A model generated the notes under the pieces. The model had not been told where the DNA came from and did no database searches. It worked only from the letters and a program-made list of their open reading frames with translations. A stretch of DNA of 64,000 nt from JAPYTK01 sp964401935 (lineage in GTDB: Bacteria > Myxococcota_A > Polyangia > Polyangiales > Polyangiaceae). Of the stretch, positions 52,630 to 61,407 are shown in pieces (the first letter of the stretch is position 1; each line of letters begins with the position of its first letter). The stretch spans positions 29,742 to 93,741 of the forward strand of contig CAYOAL010000021.1 of the NCBI GenBank assembly GCA_964401935.1, read 5' to 3'. The position numbers were made by a program, and so were the translations under genes.

Positions 52630-55600
52630 TCAAGGTTGGGGAAGCCCGGAGTCGTCGAGCGGCTGCATGAACGCGGTCACGATCTGTCGCATTTGATCGA
52701 TGTTGGCGACATAGCGCTGCATCACCGCGAGCGCGTCGCTGCTCTTCACCTGCGGTTTACCGTCCACGTCGAGGACGAGCACGGGGGAGCCATACGCGTC
52801 GAAGAGAGGCGCGTCGTCCATGTCGACCTCCACCTCGTAGGCGTAGGTGACGAGCGTGTTGGCCCACTCCAGCATGCGCGCGCCCGCGCTCTTCTGGCGC
52901 TCGAAGCCGAGCACCGGCTCGGTGCCGGTGGTGTGAGCGGCGTAGGTGATCCCGGTGATCGGGTTGTTGAACTTGATGGTCTCGGCGTCGGGCCACGCCG
53001 GCTGCTCGGCGGGGGTCGCCGCGATGCGCGCCTCGTGGATGAAGTCGTACGACCAGTTCGTCGGGAAGAACATCGCGCCCCACACCATCGCGTAAATCTG
53101 CTCGTTCCACGCGTAGTTCGGATCGACCATCGAGGCGGTGGGCGGCCTCGGCGCGACGTCGGTCGGCCGATACCAGGCAGGGTACTTGAGCTCCGCGAGG
53201 GGTGTGCCGCCGGTGCCGACCGACGGCGGATCCACCCACGGCGCGAAGGTGTCGTAGTCGTTCGTCAACAGCGTGTTGAACAGGCGGCGCACCTGGTCGG
53301 GGAACACCGTCGCGAAGTTCACGTTCTTGTAGCGCGAGTCGGTGAAGTCTTCCTTGGCGTTGGAGATGAAGTAGTCGAACGCCTCGGCCAGGTAGTAGAT
53401 CGCCCAGATCTTCTCGTAGTAGGCCCCCACCTGAGTTTGGTAGTCGCCCCACCAGTAGCCCTGGCTGTAGTCGAAGTCGTTGTGGAGATAGCGACCGTCG
53501 CCGAGCGCCACCCGGTAGGGATAGAGGAACACCTCCGGCACCGGCACCGGATCCGCGACGAAGAGCGGGTTGGTGACGCCGTAGAGCGGCGGTCCGCCGC
53601 AGTCGAGGGTGGTGCAGTAGTAGCCGGGCTCGGGGCGGGTGAGCTGCCGCGCGAAGAGCTCGAAGGCGACGGTACCGGCGAGGGTGAGCGCGCCATAGAG
53701 GCCATCTTGCTTGAAGTAGCTGTCGGGCGCCGCCGGATCGCCGGCGAGCAGCGCCATGAACGCGAACGTCTTGGCGATCTGCTGGATGTTGTCGAGATAG
53801 CGCGCCTGGATGCGCCACACCGTGTCGTAGGAGTTGAACTCCACGCGATTGCGTCGAAACGCGTCGAGGACGTAGCGGTTCTCGTACACCCCTTCGAGGA
53901 ACCTCACCTGCTCGTAGGCGTCGGCGCCGGCGTCGTTGGAGAAGGTGGGGACGTTGCCCGCGTCGGCGTACTCGTCCGACGAGAAGAGATAGCCGCGTCG
54001 CACGCGTCCCCCGGGATCGACGGCCTTGGGGGTGAAGGCCCAGTCGAAGGCGGCGTAGGTGGGGTCGTCGATGAAGTCGCTCATGTCGCGATAGTCGACG
54101 ACGTCCATCGGGTGCTCGCTACACTTGGCCCCGAGGACGGCGTCCGGCTCGTCGCTCGGTGCGCAGCTCCCGAGCAGCCCGAACTCCGCGTTGTAGCGGC
54201 TGTAGTGGATGAAGATGTAGTCCTCGAAGGGATCGGTGGGCGGATGGTAGCGCACGCCGTCGAGGCCGAGGCTCAGGGCGAACGCGGTGAGCTTGTATGC
54301 CTTGTCTTGCCCGATGGTGAGCGGCGCTACGGTGACCCCGTCCCACACGTCGACCACGTTCCCATAAATGAAACGCATCGCCGCCTTGTCGTACTTCCCA
54401 GGGAGGATCATGTCCTGCGCTTGATCCCCGGGGTAGTCCATGACGCTGGTGGTCGCGTACTGACCGATGTTGGCGAGCTGCTCCTCTTCTGTGATCGGGT
54501 CGCGCCACCGCGGACCGACGCAGCTCGCGCCGTCTTCGTTGCCGTCGGGGCAATCGTCGACGACGGCGCCGTTGTTGGTGCGGATCTGCCAGTAGCGCGC
54601 GTCGTAGTTGAGCGCATCCCACGACGCCGCGAAGTTGTGGCGCAGGCCCATGGAGTGACCGATCTCGTGGGCCATCACCCCGCGGTTGAAGCCCTCGCGC
54701 GCCCACTGGTACACCTTCGAGCGATGCTCGGCGACGGCCGCCGGATCGTTGGGGTCCGGTGAGGGGAACAGGAGCTGCGCGGCGCGGGCGAGGCCGATGA
54801 GGTTGTCGGCCTCGGGTCCCTCGTAGCGGCACGCGTGGCGCTGGGCCTGGCCCATGCGCATGGCGCGCTGCGAGGTGCGCCGGGCGGCGGGGTTCAGCAG
54901 GCCAAAGGGCGAGGCGTGGCGCACCACCTCGGCGCTCACCGGACCGGTTGGATCGAAGCCCGCGAGCTGCACCATCTCGGGGGAGACCAGCTTCGCCTCG
55001 ACGGCGGTGCCCCGCAGCCGCTCGAGCCGCTCGGTGAGGGCGGCGTTGCCGGGGCCGAGGCGACCATGATCGAGCAGCGCCTGCCCGCGCTGCTGCTTCG
55101 CGAGCTTGGGATGCAGACCCGGCTTCTGCTCGATGCCAGCGAGGTAGGGGGCGACCACGGCCGGATCGAAGGCCGCCATGCGCTCGGCCACCTCGCGCCC
55201 CGACATGGCGCCCCCGCTCGCTTCGGCGTCGTGCCGCCGATTCGCGTTGATCCAGTCGGTGATGTCCTGCCCTTCGATGTAGGTGGTGGGATCGAGCTCA
55301 CCGTTGAGCAACCCGAGCAGATCCACGAGGGTGGCGGCGGCGCGATCGAGGGTGGCCCCCCACACGTTGACGCTGCCCGAGATCTTCTCGCCGCTGAGGG
55401 GGTCCTCGGCGTCCATCATGATGCCCCACGGCGAGCTTTGTTGGGCGCTCTCCACGATGGTGACCAGGTTGTAGCGGAGATCGCCGATGCGCGGCGAGGT
55501 GCCGGCCGGACCGCAGAGCGCGGGATCGTCGCCCGCCTCGGGATCGACGGGGTTGTGGCAGAGGACGAACACGTCGGGCACCTCCGCGAGCGAGGCGTCG

Positions 55601-56928
55601 CCCACCGGCGGCACGAACTGATCCGACCAGGGGACTGGCCAACCCATCTGCGCTTCGCAGTCGGCCTCTCCGGTGCGCCGACACTCGGCGAGCCGACCGG
55701 CGAGGACGGCGACCCGCATCGCGTCGTTCCACGCGGCGAGGGCCTCTTGGCTCGAGGCGAACAGATCGGCGGGGTGCTCGCGGTTGGTGTGCCACACCAC
55801 CGGCTTCACCACCCGGTCCCGATAGGGGATGGTGCACAGGCCCACCACGTCGTCGCAGCGAGAGCCCCGGCCTACCGCCTCGCACTCGTCCTCGGTGCCG
55901 TTGTTGTCGGCGTCGCGGTGGGGATCGGCGCCGATGGGGGTCGATGCCTCGGTGTTGCAGCGCACCTCCGGCTCGGCGTGGGAGCGCTGCCAGATGTTCC
56001 AGCGCGCGGCGAAGCGGCGCCAGTTGTCGTCGACGACGCCGTAGCGACGGTCGTAGCCCTGGCGATCGACGGTGAACACGCCGAACATCTCCATCCGCGT
56101 CCCGTCCCAGTGCACGGGCTCGTAGTCGGTGTCGACCACGCGCAGGAAGGCCTGCCGCAAGGTGACCTCGCTCGGGTTGCAGCTCACACGCGGAAAGGCG
56201 CCGATGAGCCAGCACACGGGCGTGGTCCCCCAGTATTCGTCTTCGTACGTCTCGGGCGTGGCCCACGCCTTGTTGGTCACGTCGAAGTAGCCCCGCGCGA
56301 CGTCGAACACCGGCGCGTCCGGGTGGCTCTGATCGCTCACGTAGTACGCGATCGGCTCCCACTCGACGCCGTAGTAGATGCCGAGCTGCGCCAGCGTGTC
56401 GAGCTCGTAGGCGGTGGTCACCAGGTTCTTCGACCAGTCGACGCGGAAGTAGGCGCGCTCGTGCCACGCCCGGTCGCTGTCGTTCTCCACGATCACGTTG
56501 AGCTCCTCCCCGGTGTCGGCGAGGTACTCGCGGCGGATGTCGAAGTGTTTGAGGATCTTGTAGGCGGCCGCGATCTGACCGTCGGGAGAGCGTCGCACCC
56601 CCTTGCCGTCGGTGCCGTCGACGAGCTCGTAGGTGAGCCGGGCGAGGAGGAGGTCTTCGGTGATCTCCCAGCGCACGCGCGTGGTCGGTTGCGCGTCCGA
56701 GTTGGTGAACAATCCGTCGTTCCCGGCGCCGGCCGCGGCGTCCACCACCGTCACCCGCATGAAGAACTCGGGGTCGTCGTCCGGCGCCGCGATGTCGGCC
56801 CCCACGAAGAACTCCTTGGCCAGCGCGTTGGCCTGCACGCGGTTGATGGGCAGGCGCTCTTCTGCGCATCCCAGGGCGAAGAGCGACGAGGCGACCAGCG
56901 CGACCCACACGACTCGAGCGATGAGCAT
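52630..56928 (-). CDS. Large zinc metalloprotease lipoprotein
   Basis: 1432 residues from ATG 56928; an ATG at 56949 seven codons upstream is possible. Signal with lipobox (SSLFALGC). The N-terminal ~500 residues are beta-rich. The catalytic motif HEIGHSMGLRH (HEXXHxxGxxH, metzincin) lies at about residue 760, followed by TTSVMDYPG, a Met-turn. Cysteines are scattered, likely disulfides. The family is the exported DUF5117/metzincin type frequent in predatory bacteria; substrate not known. Divergent from a sigma factor gene. Confidence 0.88.
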   Translation of the reverse strand: MLIARVVWVALVASSLFALGCAEERLPINRVQANALAKEFFVGADIAAPDDDPEFFMRVTVVDAAAGAGNDGLFTNSDAQPTTRVRWEITEDLLLARLTYELVDGTDGKGVRRSPDGQIAAAYKILKHFDIRREYLADTGEELNVIVENDSDRAWHERAYFRVDWSKNLVTTAYELDTLAQLGIYYGVEWEPIAYYVSDQSHPDAPVFDVARGYFDVTNKAWATPETYEDEYWGTTPVCWLIGAFPRVSCNPSEVTLRQAFLRVVDTDYEPVHWDGTRMEMFGVFTVDRQGYDRRYGVVDDNWRRFAARWNIWQRSHAEPEVRCNTEASTPIGADPHRDADNNGTEDECEAVGRGSRCDDVVGLCTIPYRDRVVKPVVWHTNREHPADLFASSQEALAAWNDAMRVAVLAGRLAECRRTGEADCEAQMGWPVPWSDQFVPPVGDASLAEVPDVFVLCHNPVDPEAGDDPALCGPAGTSPRIGDLRYNLVTIVESAQQSSPWGIMMDAEDPLSGEKISGSVNVWGATLDRAAATLVDLLGLLNGELDPTTYIEGQDITDWINANRRHDAEASGGAMSGREVAERMAAFDPAVVAPYLAGIEQKPGLHPKLAKQQRGQALLDHGRLGPGNAALTERLERLRGTAVEAKLVSPEMVQLAGFDPTGPVSAEVVRHASPFGLLNPAARRTSQRAMRMGQAQRHACRYEGPEADNLIGLARAAQLLFPSPDPNDPAAVAEHRSKVYQWAREGFNRGVMAHEIGHSMGLRHNFAASWDALNYDARYWQIRTNNGAVVDDCPDGNEDGASCVGPRWRDPITEEEQLANIGQYATTSVMDYPGDQAQDMILPGKYDKAAMRFIYGNVVDVWDGVTVAPLTIGQDKAYKLTAFALSLGLDGVRYHPPTDPFEDYIFIHYSRYNAEFGLLGSCAPSDEPDAVLGAKCSEHPMDVVDYRDMSDFIDDPTYAAFDWAFTPKAVDPGGRVRRGYLFSSDEYADAGNVPTFSNDAGADAYEQVRFLEGVYENRYVLDAFRRNRVEFNSYDTVWRIQARYLDNIQQIAKTFAFMALLAGDPAAPDSYFKQDGLYGALTLAGTVAFELFARQLTRPEPGYYCTTLDCGGPPLYGVTNPLFVADPVPVPEVFLYPYRVALGDGRYLHNDFDYSQGYWWGDYQTQVGAYYEKIWAIYYLAEAFDYFISNAKEDFTDSRYKNVNFATVFPDQVRRLFNTLLTNDYDTFAPWVDPPSVGTGGTPLAELKYPAWYRPTDVAPRPPTASMVDPNYAWNEQIYAMVWGAMFFPTNWSYDFIHEARIAATPAEQPAWPDAETIKFNNPITGITYAAHTTGTEPVLGFERQKSAGARMLEWANTLVTYAYEVEVDMDDAPLFDAYGSPVLVLDVDGKPQVKSSDALAVMQRYVANIDQMRQIVTAFMQPLDDSGLPQP

Positions 56929-57006
56929 ATCGCCCACACGTATCACCATCGCGGCGTGTCGGGATCGGCCAGTCACCGGTTGCGAGGGAGCCGTTTGTTG
57001 ACGAAG

Positions 57007-57867
57007 ATGCGACCGCGCATGTCGACCTCCGACCACGACGTACCTTCGGACCTCGCCGGGTCCGACGCGCCGGCACCGGCTCCCGGAGAGCCGCCTCTTG
57101 GTGCGCCGGCTCCCGGAGAGGCGCCTTCCGGAGCGCCGCCTCCCGAAGAGCCAGCGCCGGAGCTCGTCCGCGAGGACCTCGTGGCCCTCGCCCTCACCTG
57201 GCTCGACGACGTGGCCGCCACCATCTGCTGGCAGTTCGACAACCGCGTGCCCATCGACGACCTGCGGTCGATCGGTCACTTCGCGCTCACCGATCTGGTG
57301 CGCCGGTACGAGCCCGAGATCGCGCCCTTCGAGCCCTACATGCGCCTGCACCTGCGCTGGGCGATGCTCGACGGCGTTCGTCGCCAGCGGCACACCCGCG
57401 CCATCAACGCCCGCGCGCGCGCCCTCGTCGCTTCCGAGAGCCTCACCCTCGCCCGCAACGAGTCGGGAGGGTCGGGGCCCTCCTCCACGAGCATGCCCCC
57501 GAGCGAGGGCACCTTCGGTCATCGGCTGCGCGTGGTGCTGCGTGACCACGCCACGGCCATGGGCATCTCCATGATCGTCAGCCAAGGTCGCGACGTGGCC
57601 ACCGCCCCCTCGAGCGCACAACCCGAGCGCGCCGTGTTCCGACAGGCTCGCTTCGACGAGGTGCGCGCCGCCGTCGCCGAGCTGCCGGATCCGAAGATGC
57701 GGATCATGATCGAGCGCCACTACTTCGGGGGCGAGCCGCTCGCAGAGATCGCGCGCAGCCTCGACATCTCGCGCGGCTGGGCGAGCCGCCTGCACCAGAG
57801 CGCCATCCGCCTCCTCGAGGAGCGCCTGCGCGGAACCGAGGCCGATCCCAACAGCACGCAGCGCTGA
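57007..57867 (+). CDS. Sigma-70 family RNA polymerase sigma factor (FliA-like layout)
   Basis: 286 residues from ATG 57007 (57019 possible). The N-terminal 55 residues are a Pro/Ala/Gly-rich repeat (GEPPLGAPAP and alike), unusual for a sigma factor. Region 2 (about 70-135) holds DLRSIGHFALTDLVRRYEP and the DNA-melting segment YMRLHLRWAMLDGVRRQR. Region 4 (about 220-275) has PDPKMRIMIERHYFGGEPLA and EIARSLDISRGWASRLHQSA, a helix-turn-helix. Divergent from the metalloprotease. Its regulon is unknown. Confidence 0.85.
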   Translation: MRPRMSTSDHDVPSDLAGSDAPAPAPGEPPLGAPAPGEAPSGAPPPEEPAPELVREDLVALALTWLDDVAATICWQFDNRVPIDDLRSIGHFALTDLVRRYEPEIAPFEPYMRLHLRWAMLDGVRRQRHTRAINARARALVASESLTLARNESGGSGPSSTSMPPSEGTFGHRLRVVLRDHATAMGISMIVSQGRDVATAPSSAQPERAVFRQARFDEVRAAVAELPDPKMRIMIERHYFGGEPLAEIARSLDISRGWASRLHQSAIRLLEERLRGTEADPNSTQR

Positions 57868-57904
57868 CGGCGCCGCCCGAGCGAGCCAGCGCTGCTGGTG
57901 CGAG

Positions 57905-58879
57905 CTACTTCAGCTTGGCGAGCTGAGCCTTGGCGCGCTTGCCCACGTCGGTGGTGCCACCGTGCTCGACGGCCTTGTTGAGCGCGTCTTTCGCCTTCTT
58001 GGGCTCGGTCTCCACGTAGCTCATCCCGAGGTAGTACCAGGCCGGAGCGAACTTTTCGTCGAGGGCGATGGCCGCCTGGTAGTCGGCGCGCTCCTTGTCG
58101 AGCTTGCCGAGTCCGTGACGGCAGAGGCCGCGGTGGAGCAGGAAGCCAGGCTCGTCCTTGTCGAGCTCGATGGCCACGCTGAACGCCTTCACGCAGGCCT
58201 CGTAGCGCTTGGTCTTCCCCAGGCGGTGGGCGATGACGACGAGCGTGTCGAGCTCCTCGACGAAACCGTCGAGGGCCTTCTCGTAGTGGGCGCCGGCCTC
58301 GTCGGCCTTGCCCGCTTCGAACAGCACGTCGGCCAAGGAGAAGTGAATGCGTGGGTGGTCGGCGATGGCGAGGGCCTCGCGGTAGAACGCCTCGGCCTTC
58401 TCGAGGTTGCCCTCCACCCGATGGGCGTAGCCGAGGTTCTCGCGCACGTCGTAGGCCTCGGGGTCCATCGCCGCGGCGGGCTCGAGCATGGTGATGGCCT
58501 CCTTGGTCTTGGGCGGCTTGGCCTCGAGATAGATGGCGGCGAGGTTGACGCGCGCGGCCACGAGCTTGCCGTCGAGCTTCACCGCCTGCTCGTAGCCGGC
58601 CACCGCCTCGTCGAGCTTGCCGAGCCGCTCGAGGGCGACCGCGCGGTAGTAGACGGCCTGGGCGTTCTCGGCTTCGCTCGCGAGCACCGCCTCGAAGTGC
58701 TCGAGCGCCTCCTGCCAGGCTTCCCCCTCGATGGCCTCGACGCCCTTGTCGAAGCTGGTCTTGGGCTTGTCGGGGGTCGCGCCGGTGGGCTCGGGGTCGG
58801 GCTTCTGAGGCCCGCCACAGCCGAGCGACGGGAGGATGAGGGCGGCGCAGACGGTCAACGACAGGGCGAGGGTACGCAT
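57905..58879 (-). CDS. TPR lipoprotein
   Basis: 324 residues. Lipoprotein signal CAALILPSLGC followed by a Pro/acid spacer. Residues about 40-310 are tetratricopeptide repeats (YYRAVALERLGKLDEAVAGY, LGYAHRVEGNLEKAEAFYRE, LLHRGLCRHGLGKLDKERAD). Probably periplasmic outer-membrane scaffold. Divergent from an ExbD-like lipoprotein gene across 331 bases. Confidence 0.88.
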   Translation of the reverse strand: MRTLALSLTVCAALILPSLGCGGPQKPDPEPTGATPDKPKTSFDKGVEAIEGEAWQEALEHFEAVLASEAENAQAVYYRAVALERLGKLDEAVAGYEQAVKLDGKLVAARVNLAAIYLEAKPPKTKEAITMLEPAAAMDPEAYDVRENLGYAHRVEGNLEKAEAFYREALAIADHPRIHFSLADVLFEAGKADEAGAHYEKALDGFVEELDTLVVIAHRLGKTKRYEACVKAFSVAIELDKDEPGFLLHRGLCRHGLGKLDKERADYQAAIALDEKFAPAWYYLGMSYVETEPKKAKDALNKAVEHGGTTDVGKRAKAQLAKLK

Positions 58880-58935
58880 GGCGACGCATCTTAGCGCCTC
58901 GCCACGGTTTGTCCGTTGTCCGCGACTGGAAAAGA

Positions 58936-58979
58936 CCCGCCTGACGGGGAGGCACCATTGCCCCCATGCGTCAGGCGGG
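58936..58979. promoter_or_regulatory. Long inverted repeat in the 331-base divergent intergenic region
   Basis: CCCGCCTGACG (58936-58946) and CGTCAGGCGGG (58969-58979) are perfectly complementary, and GGGG against CCCC can extend pairing inside the 22-base loop. The region 58880-59210 has no gene. It also holds repeated GGCACAC heptamers at about 59091, 59111 and 59120. Hairpin seen; a regulatory role for either divergent gene is inferred. Confidence 0.4.
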
Positions 58980-59210
58980 GTGTCTGCTTCGCATGAGTGT
59001 TCGCCGAGCGATCGGCGGACACCGCCCCCGATGCACGGCCCAGGCCAACGCGCGAGCCGCTGCTTTTCAAGGGTTTGTGGAAGGTCGCGCAGGCACACCC
59101 CCCACCAAGAGGCACACGTTGGCACACGGACTTGGAGGGGTCGCGGCGCGACGACACGAGCGGCTGCGGGTTTGGTGACGCAACAGGGGGAACGGTGGTA
59201 CCGATCGGGA

Positions 59211-60251
59211 GTGTCGCGGCGCATGAGCCTGGGGAGCTTCGATATCGTCGGTCGTCTGGTGAGCTCCGCCTTGCTGGCGGCCGCGCTCGGGGGCTGCCCG
59301 GCCCCGCCCACGGCGACCAGCACCCCGCAGCCCTCCGCGTCGACGAGCCCGTCCGCGGCGCTGACCTCGCGGCTCGGCGCAGACATCGGCGCCGAGTGCC
59401 GCGAAGCGGTGCTTAGCTTTCAGGACTGGCTGCGGTCGATCGAAGACGCCGGCCTCCCCCTCGCGATGTCGCTCCTCGACGAGGGCGCGTCGCTCGTGGC
59501 GCGCCAAGGCGACGCCATCACCGATCCCGCGCCGCTGGTGCACCTCACCACCGGAGAGCTCTACCTCGATGGGATCCCCGTCGCGGGCTCCCAGAAGCTC
59601 CACGAGGAGCTCGTCGCCCTCATCGAGCTGCGGCGCAGCATGATGCCGGAGTCTCCTTTCATCCAGAGTCCGAAGTGCCACCTCGCGATCGGCAAAGATG
59701 TGGACTGGGTGGCGGTGTCCGACGTCGCCGAGTCGATGAGCAAGGCGGGCATCGAGCAGGTCACGTTCGTGTTCATCGATCCCGAACGGACCGTGCCGGC
59801 CCCCCCCCCGTCACCCATCGACGCCGAGCTCGAGCGCATGCAAAAGAGCGCCCCCATCCGCCGCGCGCAGATCATCGCCGAGCTGGTGGCCTACGTGTAC
59901 CAAGACTGCCCCGAGGCGCTGCGCGTGATCGCGAGCATGGGCGTGAACCCCATCGCCGACTTCAAACAAGTGATCCTCGACGCGCTCCCCGAGGCGATCG
60001 GGATCTGTCGCTGCGCGCCCGATCTCCCGTCGGTCAAGTCGCTGCACTGGGCGCTCTTCGGCAACCCGCGGCCGAGCTCCGGGGTCACGCTCTCCTTGGC
60101 GGGCACCGGGCGACCCGCCAAGGAGAGCATCGTGCTCGGCACCGGCGTCCCCTGGTCGGCGGCCCAGGAGAACGTGGCGGCGGTGGCCGCGGATCCGGCG
60201 CGCCAACCGACCGCGCTCGTCCCGGTGGGCCCCCCCCACTCCCGCCGTTGA
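59211..60251 (+). CDS. Lipoprotein with ExbD/TolR-like periplasmic domain
   Basis: 346 residues from GTG 59211 (ATG 59223 also possible). Lipoprotein signal LVSSALLAAALGGC. Residues about 100-185 (VHLTTGELYLDGIPVAG, HLAIGKDVDWVAVSDVAESM and AGIEQVTFVF) closely follow the pattern of the ExbD/TolR C-terminal periplasmic domain, which normally follows a membrane helix, but here the chain is lipid-anchored. C-terminal 110 residues are helical with CRCAPDLPS. A separate ExbB/ExbD system is not nearby. Function unclear. Confidence 0.7.
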   Translation: MSRRMSLGSFDIVGRLVSSALLAAALGGCPAPPTATSTPQPSASTSPSAALTSRLGADIGAECREAVLSFQDWLRSIEDAGLPLAMSLLDEGASLVARQGDAITDPAPLVHLTTGELYLDGIPVAGSQKLHEELVALIELRRSMMPESPFIQSPKCHLAIGKDVDWVAVSDVAESMSKAGIEQVTFVFIDPERTVPAPPPSPIDAELERMQKSAPIRRAQIIAELVAYVYQDCPEALRVIASMGVNPIADFKQVILDALPEAIGICRCAPDLPSVKSLHWALFGNPRPSSGVTLSLAGTGRPAKESIVLGTGVPWSAAQENVAAVAADPARQPTALVPVGPPHSRR

Positions 60252-60272
60252 CGCCCTCCCCCCGTCGACTCC

Positions 60273-60332
60273 CTCGCCCCGCGACGCGCGCGCTCGCCCC
60301 GCGACGCGCGCGCTCGCCCCGCGACGCGCGCG
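60273..60332. repeat. 20-bp tandem repeat, three copies, downstream of the ExbD-like gene
   Basis: CTCGCCCCGCGACGCGCGCG occurs three times in a row from 60273 to 60332, in a 312-base stretch without a gene (60252-60563). Each unit carries CGCG palindromes, so it may form hairpins. It could terminate the preceding gene or be a minisatellite. Confidence 0.7.
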
Positions 60333-60487
60333 CCCGCCTCCCGCTTCGAAATCGTGGCGGCGAGGCGCCTCCGCGTCTTTTCCACTTGTGACGCGGCCAT
60401 CGTCCTCCCTATCCTTGAGCGGCTGGCCTTGCCGGCTGACGACTTGACTCGAAGCGTCGACATTTCGGGGGGTTGACCGGAGTTCCG

Positions 60488-60504
60488 GGTACCCTCGTGG
60501 TACC
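60488..60504. promoter_or_regulatory. Candidate operator upstream of the TetR gene
   Basis: GGTACC at 60488-60493 and again at 60499-60504 separated by 5 bases, forming a dyad about 60 bases before the TetR start. This is the normal location and shape for an autoregulatory operator; binding is inferred. Confidence 0.35.
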
Positions 60505-60563
60505 TGCGACAGGACCACCACCGTCGGCGCACCGAATGGCGACGCGCTCGAACTCGACAGGAA

Positions 60564-61193
60564 ATGGCACGCCCGGTTGGCGCAAACGCCGAGGAGACGC
60601 GGCGCAAAATCCTGAAGGCCGCTTCCGACCTATTCGCGAGCTATGGCTTCGAAGGAACCAGTGTGCGCCAGATCGCCAAGGGTGCCGAGGTGAGCCTTGG
60701 CATGATTCGGCACTATTTCGGCAGCAAGGAGGGCCTCTACCGCGCGTGCATGGCCACCGCCTACGGCATCTACTCCGAGCTCGGCGACTTCATCAAGAAG
60801 GGGATCTCCTCCGGCGGCACCGCGGCCGAGGTCGTCGCGAGCGGGACACGGGCGGGATATCGATTCGCGCTCGAGAACCGCGCCGCGTGCAAGCTCGTCT
60901 TGTGGGACCTCATGGAGCAAGAGACCTGGCGCCACGAGCCCGGCGATCGCGAGATGTTGCCCTTCATCCTCGACACGGCCAGCGTGCTCGCGCCGGTGCT
61001 CGGGCGCAGCGTCGGCCACACGGCGCTCGAGATCCGCTCGCTCATCTTTCTCGTCGCGCGCTATGCCACCGCCGATCACGACGAGATCGCGGCGCTCCTC
61101 GTGGGCGGCACGCCGGCCCAAGCGACGGACGCGACCCGCGCCGCCATCGAAGACCACCTCGCCACCGTGGCACGACGCATCTTCTCCGATTGA
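60564..61193 (+). CDS. TetR-family transcriptional regulator
   Basis: 209 residues. N-terminal helix-turn-helix at about 10-55 (TRRKILKAASDLFASYGFEG, VRQIAKGAEVSLGMIRHYFG, SKEGLYRAC). C-terminal ligand/dimerisation domain is helical. Ribosome-binding AGGA just upstream of the ATG. The upstream 312-base region carries a GGTACC dyad. No ligand can be suggested. Confidence 0.95.
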   Translation: MARPVGANAEETRRKILKAASDLFASYGFEGTSVRQIAKGAEVSLGMIRHYFGSKEGLYRACMATAYGIYSELGDFIKKGISSGGTAAEVVASGTRAGYRFALENRAACKLVLWDLMEQETWRHEPGDREMLPFILDTASVLAPVLGRSVGHTALEIRSLIFLVARYATADHDEIAALLVGGTPAQATDATRAAIEDHLATVARRIFSD

Positions 61194-61218
61194 CCGTGCT
61201 CGTGGCCCGAGGGGCCTC

Positions 61219-61314
61219 GCTCCCGCGCCGCCCTGCTCCCGCGCCGCCCTGCTCCCGCGCCGCCCTGCTCCCGCGTCTCCCTGCTCCCGCGTCTCCCTGC
61301 TCCCGGGTCACCGG
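61219..61314. repeat. 16-bp tandem repeat, six copies
   Basis: GCTCCCGCGCCGCCCT repeats from 61219: copies 1-3 identical, 4-5 read GCTCCCGCGTCTCCCT, copy 6 diverges. It follows the TetR stop (61193) and precedes the ferritin-like gene (61408). Structural minisatellite; no coding. Confidence 0.8.
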
Positions 61315-61407
61315 GCCTCGCGTGAGGCTCGCCCCCCTCGCGCCCGTGGGGGCGGCGTCGACATCGCGCTACGCACTTGCCGCCGACGGTATTACCCTCC
61401 GATCGCG

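Noticed and set aside
54835..57006. Long + frame leading into the sigma factor
   Set aside because: The upstream 2 kb lies opposite the metalloprotease and is low-complexity; the sigma factor starts at 57007.
59119..59137. TTGGCACACGGACTTGGA as a sigma-54 promoter
   Set aside because: The -12 element is shifted by one base and lacks the GC dinucleotide, so spacing and consensus fail.
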